Origin: Neopestalotiopsis rosae
Taxonomy: Eukaryota > Ascomycota > Sordariomycetes > Amphisphaeriales > Sporocadaceae
Direction: 5' to 3'
DNA: 64,000 nt
Assembly (NCBI GenBank): GCA_023078685.1
Contig: JALGAS010000012.1
Span: 372,001-436,000 of the forward strand
The notes under the pieces are model-generated. The model ran no database searches. It was not told the DNA's origin and saw nothing but the letters and a program-made list of their open reading frames with translations. The translations under genes and the position numbers were made by a program. This document shows, in pieces, positions 13,112 to 24,922 of the stretch (position 1 is the stretch's first letter; each line of letters opens with the position of its first letter).

Positions 13112-15506
13112 CTACGGTACAGATTACGGATGGATGTGCAATGTTGAATGAATGTTCTGAATCCTGATACGTCCACTGATGAGAAACCCGCCTAGCGGCC
13201 AGGTAACGGCAAATAGGATAAGGGTGTTTAGCGCTAATGCAGTTTTGGAACTTCTGCAGGGGATCGAGGGGTTAGGCGCAGACCACATGATCCAGAAAAG
13301 GAGGAGGCGAATTTATTAGTATGGAACACGGACCGTCTCTATGAATACAACCTACTTCGTACATGACCTCCTCCTCCTACTCCTCCTTTGTGCTTACCAC
13401 ACAGCCAGCCTGACAGTATCTCACACTCCAGTAGCACTTGTTGGATCGATATATGGGAATGTAGACCTGGATGGTTCGGTCTGCGCCCAGATATCAAGGT
13501 GCACAAAAGGGCCCCCCTCACATCCTGCACGAGAGTTCTTTGGACCACTGCCAAGGTATTCAATACTCCGTTGCTTCCGATATCATGCATACAAGTTTCC
13601 CTCAATATGACCATTGCTAAAATCGTTCGAGCAACCATTAAAATAATTGCCCGTCAACCCGTAAGCCAGCCAGGGACAGCTGAGGGTATTGACCTCTGGC
13701 GGAGTCAGGCACCAGGGGTAAATGGCAGAAAACCAAGTCGTGCAAGTGAAAATAAAAAGGCCCAACTTATCATCCAAGAGTCTAGTAGTGCTCTGCTGCT
13801 CTAGTCTGCCCAGTCATAGCTTCAAGTTGGATCTACACAACTAGTGCTAACGAAGAGGGGCATATGCAAGTCAGGATTTCCCCGCCTCAATAACGGGCGG
13901 ACTTCAAGGCTAGTAACAAGACTGTCCATACACTAGATGTCTGCTCATGTTACCATGCCTTGGGTGTGTGATATTGTTGGCCCCCCAGCAGTAGCAGCAG
14001 CAACACGAATATTCGATACTACAGGAACTAATAGTGGCGTGGTAACAAAGAATGTCAAATCTCGCAACTGCACATCCAAGCAGAAGCACCTGGCACTTCG
14101 TAATGGACTGCATACTTGGATGATGAATACACTTGTAGAATGCAACCCTAGGCCCCAGCAGAACCCAGCCCATCAGGCGAGATCCCGTCCGACACTGGAA
14201 ATTGAAATGCAGGTTCCCTTGCGTTCCCTTGCGCGCGTATCTGGGCCTGCTCCCCAGGGTAGACCGAAACCCGGACCAATCGGCAGACTCTCTGATGTAG
14301 CTGCTCCTTACCACGCGGCCCGGCAGTGGGTGGCACTATTCAATTTGACGTTGGAGAACGCAGGACGAATGCATTTGCATGGGCTCTGCTGCTCATGTTT
14401 CAAGGCGTCCACAAGAGTAGTTGAGGGTAATATCAAAGTACGTGGTCAAGGGACATGCATTTCGTTGTTTGTACGTCATGGCTACATGTGAAAAGTCACC
14501 TGATGAATCAATACTTCGAAACAATATCACGGACTTGACAGCTGTCCCTCAACTCAGTGACCACCATCCTTTAATAACCAGGTCAAAGACAATCGATCTT
14601 GTGTTGTCCGGGAGATGGCAGTAAAAGCAGTCATGCAAAATGCAAAAAAGACAAAAGACGGGTTCCAAAAAGTCCGTATCTAGGCTAGTTACGGCACACA
14701 CCCACGTTACCAAGCGGCTGGAACTGCGGTTATGCAGTCATTGTGTGCTGAGACATGCCCCGTCCCATCTTAAGATGTCACTGGCGCCTTGAGTCAAAAG
14801 ATTGAAAGGGAAAGAGAGAGAAAATAAGCCAAGATCCACTTCTCACACCTAAACAAAGACTCAGACATTGTCGTTTGCTCCAATCTCACAATCATTTTAC
14901 ATAGTCAAAAGCTCCCCCAAAGCTCCCCTATGCATGTTTGGCAGCTCGTGTGGCGTGCGCTGTCCACCCCCAACCTCTCCCCCCTGGCGCTACCCATGCA
15001 AGAGAATCTGACCTCAGATCTTTAATGTACATCAAACTTTGAAAGAATAAGGGTTTATGATCACGACTGGGGGGTAACTCAAGGGCATCAGTATACATGT
15101 TACCTAGGTTGGAGCTTCATCAAGAAAATGAGAGATGATGACTGTTGGAAAAAGTAAAAGAGGCTCAGCAATTTTCCTTCCATCATTGGATTCAGCTTTC
15201 CATCTTTCTCGTCTCCTGTGATCAATCACGTTGGATAAAGTCTGATGACTTTTTGAAAGAATTCCTCTAAGCCTAGCCTAGCCTTCTTTCATTAGCGCCA
15301 CATCCCAATGAAAGCGCATGGCGCAACCAAGAGACTTTGCGTATCGTCTCAAAAACAGCAATTCTGACATCTGCCGCGCCACCCCAATATTGCAACAACG
15401 ATGAACAACAGCTGTATACATGATCCACTCGCTTAAAGGCTCTTTTTTCGGTGACTAGCCCCTAGAAGATGGCTTCATCACGATGGGCTCAGTTCATAGC
15501 AGATAT

Positions 15507-15507
<1 letters not shown>

Positions 15508-15542
<35 letters not shown>
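15508..15542 (+). repeat. 35-nt poly(A) tract
   Basis: An uninterrupted run of 35 adenines. It could be a simple homopolymer or the fossil 3' end of a retroposed sequence; I saw no flanking target duplication. Homopolymers of this length are often mis-sized in assemblies. Confidence 0.9.
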
Positions 15543-15545
<3 letters not shown>

Positions 15546-16447
15546 CCATCCCTGCCCGAGACGCGCATGTCTTTGGGTCCGTAGTACTACAGTGGACGCG
15601 TCCGGTCGTCCGTCTTGTGGCGCGGCGCCTCAGACCGTCTCTCTTGATGCTCGCGAGGTTACAGGCAGTGTGGGGGGTTGCAAAAACTATTCTGTAGTGT
15701 AGTGTAAAGTGTGGCCCCCCCTTTTTTTTCTGAGATTCAGCTGTTCTTTTTTTCAAATTTCGGTAACCATAAACAACCGCAGGCGCAATTCTGTTTTCGG
15801 CCCTCTGCTTCAGTTAGCCTGAGAGACCGGCTTGTTATATTGTTCGCCCGTCGACGTAGTACTCGGTATACGCGATGAGGGGAGGGAGGGGGAGACCTTA
15901 TCATTTCATGAAATCACGTTCTCAACTCGTATCCTTATCTTCTGCGCAAACTTGAATAGTGCTTATGTGCCAATGTGATATTTCCCTCCATTCTTCAAGC
16001 ATTGCACAAATAATGGTGTCGTGTGTATAATAAGGGTCCTGACAAAGTCCCACTGCACTACCGTATCTACCCTTCCTTGGACGACCCCCCTGCTGCAGAT
16101 CAGAGGTAAAACAAGCGTTGGCTCGTGCCAGTATCAAGCACGATTCAGCCCGTCTTTTCCCTCAATGCCCAAAAAAAAATGCACAGTCCTTTTCTTTTTT
16201 ACCCAGCGCTTGGGTCCGCCCGTGGTCCGGCAAATGCCAGTTCGTTATTCTGTCCGAATAGCACGCTCTTCAATGACGTACAAGAGGTTTACCTGCCCGC
16301 GTTCCAGCTTGTTGCGGTACGGCAACTATCAGCTGTATTGTTATCAGACAGGGAGGTACCTGTGTACTGTAGATATGAAGAAAGTCACGTGCTGTAGTAT
16401 AAAAGTCCCGGGGTTGCGTCCATATACAAGTCCTTCGTCCCTCGCAT

Positions 16448-17563
16448 CTACATGAGGATGCAGCTGCCATTCTCTGTAGTGGCCAACGAGACCTCTTTAC
16501 CAGAACTCCATACTCTTTTAATCTTTCGAGTCGTGGTAATATCCTCGGTCGGGTTGCCTTCCACAAGGAATAAGTCTGCACGCAGTCCCGGCAGGATCGA
16601 CCCCCGGTCATCGAGATGAAAGTGCTTGGCCGCGCTCGAAGTCGCGGCGCGGAGGGATTCAATCGGGCTGAGGCCAGCCCTGACCAAGAGTTCGAGTTCG
16701 TGGTGTAGCGAGGTGCCCGCCGGCACGGCCAGCACGGGCGTACTGTTGGCGTCGGTGCCCGCGAGGACGGGCACGCCCGCCCGGTGCATGGCCGCCACGC
16801 TGTCGAGCGCGTGCTGGAATTCCATCTTGCCCCGGATGAGGCGCATGACCCAGCTGCTCGTCATGTTCTCCGACATGCAGAGGGTCGGCACCGCCACCGT
16901 GCCCTGGCGGACCATTTGTTCCACGAGGGGCGGGTCGAGCGGCTTGTCCGTTGGCGAGTGCGTCAAAACGTCAAAACGAGCGTCCAGCCCGCGGACAAAG
17001 GCGTCATATTGCGCCGTGTGTGCCACGGTCATCTTGCTCTGACCTTGCGCCTCCGTCTGGATCCTGTTCAAGCTCTCCTGCTCGATGCCTGGTAGGTCCG
17101 CAATGATCTTGATATAGTTGACGTCATCGCGAACTCTGTCGGCCACGAACCGTACCGCGTCGGCCGGACTGTGCACGGCTTGATCCATTCCGATTCCCGC
17201 AAACTTGAGGAGCTTACCGTGCGTGGACTCTTGAGCAAAGGCCGGCAGACCGGAGCCGAGCCAAGTGGTCGGCGTATCCGCCGAGCGGAGCTTCTCGTAC
17301 TTTTCCATGGGAAAGCAGGCCATGTCGCACACTGTCGTGATGCCGTACCCGGCGAAAGAGGCGAGCTGCTCTGGGCTGTCGACGTGCACATGGCAGTCGA
17401 TCAGACCGGGCAGTAACGTGCAGCCACTGCCATTAATCACCGTATCTTCTTCCGATGCCTCTGTGTCATGACTGATTTGGGAGCCTTCGATGATTACGGT
17501 CCGTGGCCCACTAATATTCAGCCCGTCGAATATTAATGCGTTTTCGATTGCGACTCTGGCCAT
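16448..17563 (-). CDS. Metal-dependent amidohydrolase (imidazolonepropionase/prolidase-like)
   Basis: Single-exon enzyme of 371 residues in the amidohydrolase superfamily, expected to hydrolyse an amide or imide bond with a two-metal centre. The ligands appear in the usual order: HxH in GLIDCHVHVD (about residues 57-59), a lysine for carbamylation in YIKIIAD (about residue 150), histidines in VAHTAQYD and LTHSPTD, and the metal/base aspartate in LAGTDANSTP (about residue 270). The N-terminal beta strands (ALIFDGLNISGP) and C-terminal GLRADLFLVEGNP complete the second sheet domain. There is no signal peptide, so it should be intracellular. Related fungal proteins include amidases acting on N-acyl amino acids and on amide mycotoxins; the substrate here is unknown. 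It has no obvious partner: about 1 kb separates it from the F-box-like gene. Confidence 0.9.
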   Translation of the reverse strand: MARVAIENALIFDGLNISGPRTVIIEGSQISHDTEASEEDTVINGSGCTLLPGLIDCHVHVDSPEQLASFAGYGITTVCDMACFPMEKYEKLRSADTPTTWLGSGLPAFAQESTHGKLLKFAGIGMDQAVHSPADAVRFVADRVRDDVNYIKIIADLPGIEQESLNRIQTEAQGQSKMTVAHTAQYDAFVRGLDARFDVLTHSPTDKPLDPPLVEQMVRQGTVAVPTLCMSENMTSSWVMRLIRGKMEFQHALDSVAAMHRAGVPVLAGTDANSTPVLAVPAGTSLHHELELLVRAGLSPIESLRAATSSAAKHFHLDDRGSILPGLRADLFLVEGNPTEDITTTRKIKRVWSSGKEVSLATTENGSCILM

Positions 17564-18600
17564 GTTCTTTTCGTAAAAGATCCGGTCTTGATTGATGGAG
17601 TTGAGGCTGAAGAATCTCGCACATAAGGATTTGGACAGGATGACATGTGCGGCTCAAAGCTCTATCTTATACATGATAGACTACCTATCATAAATTCATA
17701 ATACTCCAAGTCGGAAGTGTCAGCGCCCACCGACCGATGGCGTCGGCACCTCGGTGTCTAATGTAAGCGAGCGAAGGATTCAACCCATGTGGGAGACATT
17801 TTAGTCAATTGCACCAGGGGTTATTGAATCTATTCTTTTGACTTTAACGGTCAACGATGGACGCTATTAAATGTCATCTGCAGCATTGTGAATTATTTGC
17901 CTTGCGTGGTGTGGAGACGGACATTTCGGAGATCCTATAATTATAGTCACAAACCCAACGCGCCTATACACATTCGTACAATCAAAACTATCATAAGCGA
18001 TCTGATTTATGATCCGTGACGCATCAATCATGATTGAGCAGCGGTGCGGCTGAACCTTGTGGATACTGCACAGAAGTCGTCAACTCCATTGAACTCCACC
18101 CTCGTGGCCTGAATCTCGCTTCGAGTGCCACGCATATTGCAGCAAACTCGGGAACGAAACGAATCTACCTTTTTATCTACAAATTACCGCATTGACAATT
18201 GGCCAAAAGCAGGCCCTAACAGATGCAAATTGTCTCCAAATTATTGCGACTTTGGCTGATCAATTGTCGTAGAGTAAATAAAAATCCCCAGGAAACTGGA
18301 CCAATCGAGAGGAAGTCTCCTTGAACAGCAAGATGGCCGCAGGAGCAATACTAGACAGACTCCACGGTTCTTGCACCTGGTATCTGACCGCCCTCATCTT
18401 CAAAGCTGTAGACTAGTCTATGTAGGATAAGTATATAAGCTTATTCGACTATGATCAGCTTGCAGCTCAAGAGCAGGTAAGGGCGACACAGAGGCCTGAC
18501 AAGGAACCGTCTTCTTCCATGGCTCGACTCTACTCCATTTTATTACCAGACTCGACAACTTGCAGATTGAAAATAGAACCGCTTTCCTACGATTTTGTAC
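17564..18600. other. Intergenic, amidohydrolase promoter side
   Basis: About 1 kb upstream of the amidohydrolase and downstream of the F-box-like gene. AT-rich, with no gene-like frame. It should include the promoter of the amidohydrolase. Confidence 0.45.
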
Positions 18601-20067
18601 TCATGAACCCCGCTCAAATCCCCTCCCATCATCATCCCGAGCCACAAAGTCCATCGCATCCGGACTTCCAAGGAGATTTGCCGTCACCGCGCGCCACCCC
18701 TCCCGCACCTCGCGAGAGAGCTCAATCGGCGGCGAGCCCCAGGTATACAACTTTGCCCGGGGGCGCTTTCGACCTTGATTGTCCGTGGCGAGGTAACCCA
18801 GCCCGTATTGCCCCATCCCACCCCGCCATCTGATACAAAACTCCTTCAGCCTGGGCATGTGCTGCGCCGCGGTGACGGCAGCGAGGAGATACGGCTCAGC
18901 GAGATCTGGATCGAGATCTGGTCTGAAGCCGAATTGCCTTTCAAACTTGACTGACACATCGTCGTCGTCGTCTTTGGACTCCTCGCTCGAGTAATACAGT
19001 TTTGCCAGGTCATCGTCCGAAGGCTCTCCTGTGAACATCCATTCACCAAGGGGAGTCACATGGTTTGGGCAGAGATACACTACCTCGAGGTACGGAAAGA
19101 AGTGATCGCTATGAGGCTTTGATAGACTGGGTGAAGAAGCTGGCGACGATAATAATGACACGGGCCAGAAAATCTCCGGACTGATCGTGGTGGTAAAGTC
19201 GAGGGTTATACAGTGCCGAGAGATGTGCCGCAGAGCAACGCTCAGCGGATCGGGCGTCGTATCATCCCCATCATACAGTTGAGGAGGTTCCCAGTGGGAG
19301 GAGTCAGAGAGGCGACCGTAGCTAAAGGTGAAATGTCGAACAGAGTCGGGAATAGTCTTTAGACCTGCGACCAAGTCCTGTCGCGCCTTGACGCGCCGAC
19401 GGGGATTCTTCCGGCGGTCGTTGTCTCCCAGATGCCATTCCAGTGTGCTGACGTTTGGCATCTGGGCGGCCATGTCGCAGCAGGCTTTGGGTGCGATTGT
19501 GCTGCTTCTCGACCCATCACCAGCATGGAATTCGGAAATGACCTGTAGAGGAGGAAGTCTGAAATCCACGCCCTCTGGCAAGAACTCCAGCATTGAAGTC
19601 TTATAGAGGCTGCTCCGACGATATGTGTGGCCGAGTTTACCTGGTGCTCTGTCGCTCCGGCAAGTTATCCCGAGACGAAGAGATATGCCTCGACTCTTTT
19701 CGGATAGTTTCCAATTGGTGAGCATATCGAAAAACGCCAGAACAGCATTAGTGAAGGCTCGATTGTTAGCGGCTTTCGCTGCCATAGTCTCTCTGCGATA
19801 TTCAACAGCCTTGGGATCGTATTCCGGAAGTATAACCTCGAAGATCATGTTGCGAACATGTGACTGCCGCCGGGGAGTCATGATACTATGCAGATCTTGT
19901 AACTGAGTCGAAAGGACTCTGAGAGAGGAAAAAGTCTTCTCCTCCACGTATTCCTGCCATTCGCGTGAGATTGTGGCATAATGATATATTGAGTCGGTGC
20001 TGGAATCAATGACAAGGTGTATGACCTGTCGCCTCAATTCGAGGGAAAGATACGCCCAGTCAGACAT
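18601..20067 (-). CDS. F-box-like protein (DUF6546-type)
   Basis: Single-exon protein of 488 residues. The first 50 residues (WAYLSLELRRQVIHLVI...YATISREWQEYVEEKTFSSLRV) look like a degenerate fungal F-box, which would dock to Skp1 in an SCF ubiquitin ligase. The rest resembles the large, rapidly evolving fungal family with DUF6546: LRDFSFRISC-like blocks near residue 130, FPYLEVVYLCPNHVTPLGEWMF and a C-terminal block with MPRLKEFCIRWRG. An acidic stretch (SSEESKDDDDDVS) lies near residue 375. There is no signal peptide or membrane segment. The role in substrate recognition is inferred only from the F-box-like N-terminus; the family is poorly characterised. The next gene upstream is a small low-complexity orphan in the same orientation. 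Confidence 0.75.
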   Translation of the reverse strand: MSDWAYLSLELRRQVIHLVIDSSTDSIYHYATISREWQEYVEEKTFSSLRVLSTQLQDLHSIMTPRRQSHVRNMIFEVILPEYDPKAVEYRRETMAAKAANNRAFTNAVLAFFDMLTNWKLSEKSRGISLRLGITCRSDRAPGKLGHTYRRSSLYKTSMLEFLPEGVDFRLPPLQVISEFHAGDGSRSSTIAPKACCDMAAQMPNVSTLEWHLGDNDRRKNPRRRVKARQDLVAGLKTIPDSVRHFTFSYGRLSDSSHWEPPQLYDGDDTTPDPLSVALRHISRHCITLDFTTTISPEIFWPVSLLSSPASSPSLSKPHSDHFFPYLEVVYLCPNHVTPLGEWMFTGEPSDDDLAKLYYSSEESKDDDDDVSVKFERQFGFRPDLDPDLAEPYLLAAVTAAQHMPRLKEFCIRWRGGMGQYGLGYLATDNQGRKRPRAKLYTWGSPPIELSREVREGWRAVTANLLGSPDAMDFVARDDDGRGFERGS

Positions 20068-20622
20068 GACGGATGGGAAACTGCGGGAGACGAATTGTAT
20101 TTGGCAGATAAATTGTTCGCATAATGATCGAGATATAAACTTCCTATGTAGACACGGTGAGAGGGATAATTGTTACTGGATATTAAATATTAAAATGTAT
20201 GAAGCAGATTCCAGGCAGCCCCTGGCCCAGTTCCAATTTTACTACAGAACCTCCTAGCGGCGTCGCGCTAATTCTCCTTTTAGCACCAACATGGGAAAGT
20301 TTTATAAGTGAGCGGAGGCTGGTGCCTAGCCAATAGAGATTGGCAAAATTGGACGAGCCATCTGATAAAATGGAAACCAAGCCAGTGAAAGCATAAGGTG
20401 AGGATAAGGCTTGCATGCAACGGTGACCACACGAAGCAGCCATGCGAAGCAGCCTCAAGTGATGTATCGAGTCTGGTCGACTCTCGGATATCAGAATATG
20501 ATCCGCGCGAAATGCCAGCAGTGACCCCTCAGCATCAGATATCCTCAGCAAGACAGTGAGTATTGATCGTAATAGAGTAGGTTGGCAGAGTGATGAAGGG
20601 AGATGAACGGCAAGTATCGTGA
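20068..20622. other. Intergenic upstream of the F-box-like gene
   Basis: About 550 bp between two minus-strand genes. A 150-codon frame crosses it, but it has no ATG at its head and no recognisable motif, so I do not call it. Confidence 0.4.
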
Positions 20623-21141
20623 CTACTTCGACCACGGTGGAGATCCCAGAGTATTCGATTTGGCTTCACTGCTCTCACTCGTCTTGTCTGATGATTTTGT
20701 GACCTCTGTCATTTCAATCGCTTCTGTGGCATGCTGCTCAGTTGTGCTGCGTGGCCAATACCATCTAGAAGGACTAATCTTTTCAGTGGGATGGTCATTC
20801 TTGCAGGCCTCGCAGGCGTCGCTGTTGTCATGATTTACACTGCTGAAATAACCTCCGCTGCTGTCATCGCTCCGGCTGCCATGACTTGCCTCGCCTCTCT
20901 CACTGCTCCCATTGCTTCCGCTGCTCTCAATACTTTCACTGCCCTCGCCAGTCCCGTGGTCCTCTCTCGATTCTCCAGTTTCCGACCCGTGCTTCTTGTC
21001 CTCGCGTTGGCCTGCTCGTTCTTTTTCGATCCTTTCAAGTATGTAGTCATACAAGTCCGCCGGTTCCCCAGCCTGATGAGCGTCCGCTATCCAGGTCAGA
21101 ATATCGGTTTTACGGCGATTTGCGGTTTGAGAACGATTCAT
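20623..21141 (-). CDS. Hypothetical acidic Ser/Glu/Gly-rich small protein
   Basis: Predicted protein of 172 residues from the Met at 21141. An open frame continues upstream to 21462, but that part looks like untranslated sequence. The N-terminal 45 residues (RRKTDILTWIADAHQAGEPADLYDYILERIEKE) look ordered and helical. The remainder is low complexity, dominated by Ser, Glu, Gly and Asp with repeated SGSNGSS/SESIESS blocks, so probably disordered. There is no signal peptide, and I recognise no family. The helical head and clear base bias toward acidic and serine codons make it plausible as a gene, but it could be an orphan or a non-coding transcript. Confidence 0.45.
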   Translation of the reverse strand: MNRSQTANRRKTDILTWIADAHQAGEPADLYDYILERIEKERAGQREDKKHGSETGESREDHGTGEGSESIESSGSNGSSERGEASHGSRSDDSSGGYFSSVNHDNSDACEACKNDHPTEKISPSRWYWPRSTTEQHATEAIEMTEVTKSSDKTSESSEAKSNTLGSPPWSK

Positions 21142-21495
21142 GATGCAATAGCTAGGGCAGATTTTTTTCTTACGTTTATCTTGAATCCGGTGCTCCGATG
21201 GGTCGGGGGAGAGGAAGATTAAATAGAAGGATACAGCTTGACGGTGAAGTTTGGGAAATTTAAAATTGAGTACAGACACCCGGTCGACTATAGTTTTGAA
21301 AATTTTGGCAATGCAAGTCGAAAGCCTTCTCATCGCGCTCGGTTGAGGAAGCTTTCTAGGAGGCGTCATCAGAAGCTCTATATGACTTGATGATGGGCGA
21401 AGCTTCATCGCGGAATTCACGTTGAGTGCTTGCGCTGAAACGTTGCTTTCGCAGTGTAACATTCAAACTCTGACTGTAGTGGCACGGCGTCCCCC

Positions 21496-24147
21496 TCAGC
21501 CGAGACTTGAACCGCCAAGCGGCAAGTCCCAGAGCCAGAATATGTTGTTCTCGCCCATGTGTGCATCATTGTGACTACCTGAAGCGTTCTGGATTGCGCC
21601 AGCCTGGTGTCCTCCAGAGAAAGATGCTGACCATGATCCGGCGGTTTGATCTACAAAGGTTGCTCCTGAGTTTTGGTATGTTGGCGTATCGTAGAGAGAA
21701 GGGAACACTGCTGAATGAATGATGAGCCTGGCTAGACCTTTGGGATCGAGAAAATTTACCTTTTTGGACTGCCGCAAGACTTAAGCCCAGCCGATGAGAA
21801 TCTGTTGGCGCGGATAATGCTTCAGCGCTACTGTGACTAGCCATGCGCCCTGTTGAGCCTTGAGGAACTTGCAGGACATCCTCTTCCAACGAGACTGGAT
21901 CACAGATACTGCCGGCATTCCACGGTTCAGTACCTTCGTGTCTTGACCCAGGAGTTGATACTTCTGACACCCCAAGCATTGCTTCGCTTTCCTTGCGTAA
22001 TAATAGAGCAATAAGGTTCTTAAGAACAGCACTACTCTGCCTAGAGAATATTGACCGCCGTCCCACCAGCTCTTGAAGGCGTAAGATGCGTGCCAGTGCA
22101 CGTTTTACGCCCTGGGTTTTGTCCGAAAGGGGACTCGACAAGGCATTCAGAACCAGTACAATCGCCGAGTGGAATAGATTCATGGCCATGAAGGCGACGA
22201 GGTGAGAATTTGTGGCTAGGTGGGTCAGTTGTGGTAGTTGAGTTACTCGCGCGGTTCGTACTGCAGCGCTCCACCAGTACTCTGACACGTGGCTTTGGCC
22301 ATGTTGAGGCACGTTGCCGTCAAGATGTGCGATATCACTGTCTAAATCCTGAAGCGGCGGCTCCTGAGATGTGCCATCACCCATTGCTGAGAGATTCTCG
22401 GCCTGCTGAGACAAGAGTGGGCGGTAGAGCACAATCAAGAGATTGTCAAATGTCAGCTGCAAAGACAATGACTGCAATGTATGTGCCCGGGTGGCCCATG
22501 TAGCCCGATCGGGAATGTAATCTAGGTTGAGGTCTAGTTTCAGATGCGAAGGCAATTGTTGATGCCACTCCATGAGTTTCTTGGTCACGCTGCTGATTAG
22601 AGAGCTATATTTTGAGTCCGAGTCTTGTCTTGTGGCTGAGGTCCGACAGGTTCCAAAGATCATCTTGAGAGCTGGAGAAGCCAGGACGTAGAGCTTGTTT
22701 AGCTCAATCTGATATGGGGAGTAGATCGTATCGGCTGGAATCATCTGGGATGTGCTTTCTTTGAAGCATGGAGACTCGGAGAACACGTCTGGCATCTGCA
22801 CATCGCAAGCCTCATCGTCAATGGTCAGTGGCCGGCCATAGAATACAGAAGCGAATCTGTGATATGTGAGTTACCAAGCCTTTCTGTGCGTGAGTAAAGG
22901 AGAGTTTTACCGATCCCAAGTATAAATTGTCCACCAAACTCTTTTTCGCTCCTCAATATCACCAGGACTTCCATGCGTGAGGCATCTATGCAAACTCAAT
23001 GCATGCGCCATCTTTGTGACAGCTCCAAGAAGGGAAAATGACAGATTAGGCCTGCCATGATAAACATGATGAGAACCAAGCAATATCAAGCATTGAATCG
23101 CCGTTAAAGAGTGATCGTCCATGATCTGCACAAGTCTGGACTCGACGACAGACAGCAGTTCATTACTTAGCAATCGCCACCTACCGACATCGTCAGCAGA
23201 GCATTTGGACGACCGGTACCACGCGGCCATTGCCAGGATCATGGACAATAGCAGCAGGAATGAAGTTTCCGAGATGGGTGCGTAGCCATGCTGCACAGCC
23301 AATAACTGTTTCCGAAAGTGAGGCTCATATATGACTAGGGAGAACCAATGTACTGCTTCAAAATAATCCTCTAATAGGCCGGCAATGGTCAAGTCGTCGG
23401 GCAATTGACAGTTCAATATAGTCGAAATGGATACACGTGGATGAAGGTTGAATCCTGGGCTCGGAACACTGTCCGTGTCACCGTCGGGTATGGCTGAGGT
23501 TGCACAGTCACCAATGTGCTCTCTGTTGAGCTTGTAAATCTAGAGATGATGGACTTGTGAGTTCATTCCATTTCTTCAAATAGTTGATAGAAAATTACCT
23601 TTCGCACAATACTCATTGCCGAGTCTGCCTCGGCATATTGTGGTGTCGCAGTAGTTGGCGAAGGGATATGAGTTGCATCTCGAATGGACACATCTAATAG
23701 GTCTGGCTCATCAATGCCTTGCGACCTCTCATCGCCACTGGGGCTAGCCTCAAACCCTCTGGAATTGCTAGCATCGTGGGCGCTGAGGGTTGAACTCCTT
23801 GTGGCCCGGCGTCGTGCAGCGTCATGAACAGAGGACCTGCTGTTACGTTGGTTGGCATGAACTCTCTACAAGAATAACGACATCTGAACTGATGATCACG
23901 GGGGGCTTCATACGGGGTTCGCCGAGCTCTAGGTCTAGGGGACCTGCTATTCGAGCTTGATGGGAGCTCTACCGACTCGCAATCCACATTGGCGCGCAGG
24001 CAAAGGTTGCATGGCCGGACGGAGTCGCACTTGGTGTCTAGAGATTAGCATATCAAAGTATCATATCCAAGGTTATCTTACACGGCTCTTGTTGCGACGA
24101 CACCGACGGCAGGCGTTGTTGACTCTGGTGGGCAGACGAGCTTGCAT
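21496..24147 (-). CDS. Zn2Cys6 fungal-specific transcription factor beside a sugar-transport module
   Basis: Nuclear binuclear-zinc-cluster regulator with the fungal_trans domain. Exon 1 (24147-24082) encodes MQARLP...CRRCRRNKSR, and exon 2, from 24029, starts CDSVRPCNLCLRANVDC. The join gives a perfect C-x2-C-x6-C-x5-C-x2-C-x6-C cluster. A further splice near 23929 leads to a Ser-rich linker. The middle homology region lies in the exon ending at 22907 (ILGSHH-like block, MAHALSLHRCLTHG, ERKRVWWTIYTWDR) and continues in the next as FASVFYGRPLTIDDEACDVQMPDVF, the hallmark of this domain. A last intron near 21767 leads to the C-terminal tail NIFWLWDLPLGGSSLG. The total is about 750-780 residues. 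Its neighbour upstream is an MFS sugar transporter in the same orientation, about 0.8 kb away. A role in controlling that transporter and the dehydrogenase beyond is inferred from position. Confidence 0.88.
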
Positions 24148-24922
24148 GCCTGGGCTGGGGTGGCGCTGCAGTGTACAAGTATAATTTTACACCAGGCTCG
24201 GAGATTTTGGTTCACTTGGACACCTGTAAGAAGGAGGAGAATCTTGATCTCATGTCGCGTAGTCCATCATCTTAAGGGTCATAGCCACTGTGCCCCAAAG
24301 ATGTGGAAAATGGTTGGTGAGAGAAAAACGATGACAAAAACAAGAACTAAAAAGCCTCCCCCACAGTCCGCCCAGGACCACCTAATTAAGGGCCATCGAC
24401 AGGCACCACTTGGGCCATGACTAGCGTCAAGTGTGTCGTCCTTCCCATCGTGGGGAGCGCAAGACGTGACTCTTCTATATCTTACCAAGGAAAGCGTGAT
24501 TGGAAGAAAAGATCGAATATGGACTGATTCTTTGATTTTGTCATGACATATAATTAGGGGCTATGGTCTCTGCTCAATCTTGTACAGTTGTTGCATGCCA
24601 CCTCATACCCGATCATCGTCTATCACGTACCCAACCTTGGAGAAGTGCTACCGTTGTCACAACGTTTTCCAGATCAAATCCTCAATTCGTGAAATACTGG
24701 ATGGCTTCATCGGGTTCTCAGTTGACTAGCACATATGTATTTCACCTGCTTGGAAGCTTGACAAGTAAAGGATCTGGACCATCATAGCTTGAGCGTGTGC
24801 CCTGAACTCACTATCGTCTGCCTCATCTGCACATTAGGATTCTCCGAAACATGTTTAACACCATTCACCATTGATATTTCCAACAGTGTATCAACTATTT
24901 TGACATCCAACTCCCTCTCTAT
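24148..24922. other. Intergenic between regulator and sugar transporter
   Basis: About 0.8 kb that should hold the promoter of the Zn2Cys6 gene and the 3' untranslated region of the transporter. It contains no convincing frame. I did not find the CGG palindrome of the transporter/dehydrogenase promoter here. Confidence 0.45.

Larger units (their letters stand above)
12181..16447. other. 4.3 kb gene desert
   Basis: No frame in this stretch shows a protein motif or plausible intron chain. It contains a GT dinucleotide run at about 13094-13111, several short pyrimidine and purine runs, and a 35-nt poly(A) tract described separately. The right end should hold the 3' untranslated region of the amidohydrolase. 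A non-coding transcript cannot be excluded. Confidence 0.45.

Noticed and set aside
20183..20635. 150-codon minus-strand frame between two genes
   Set aside because: Its head is GTG rather than ATG, it overlaps the end of the upstream orphan, and no motif is present.
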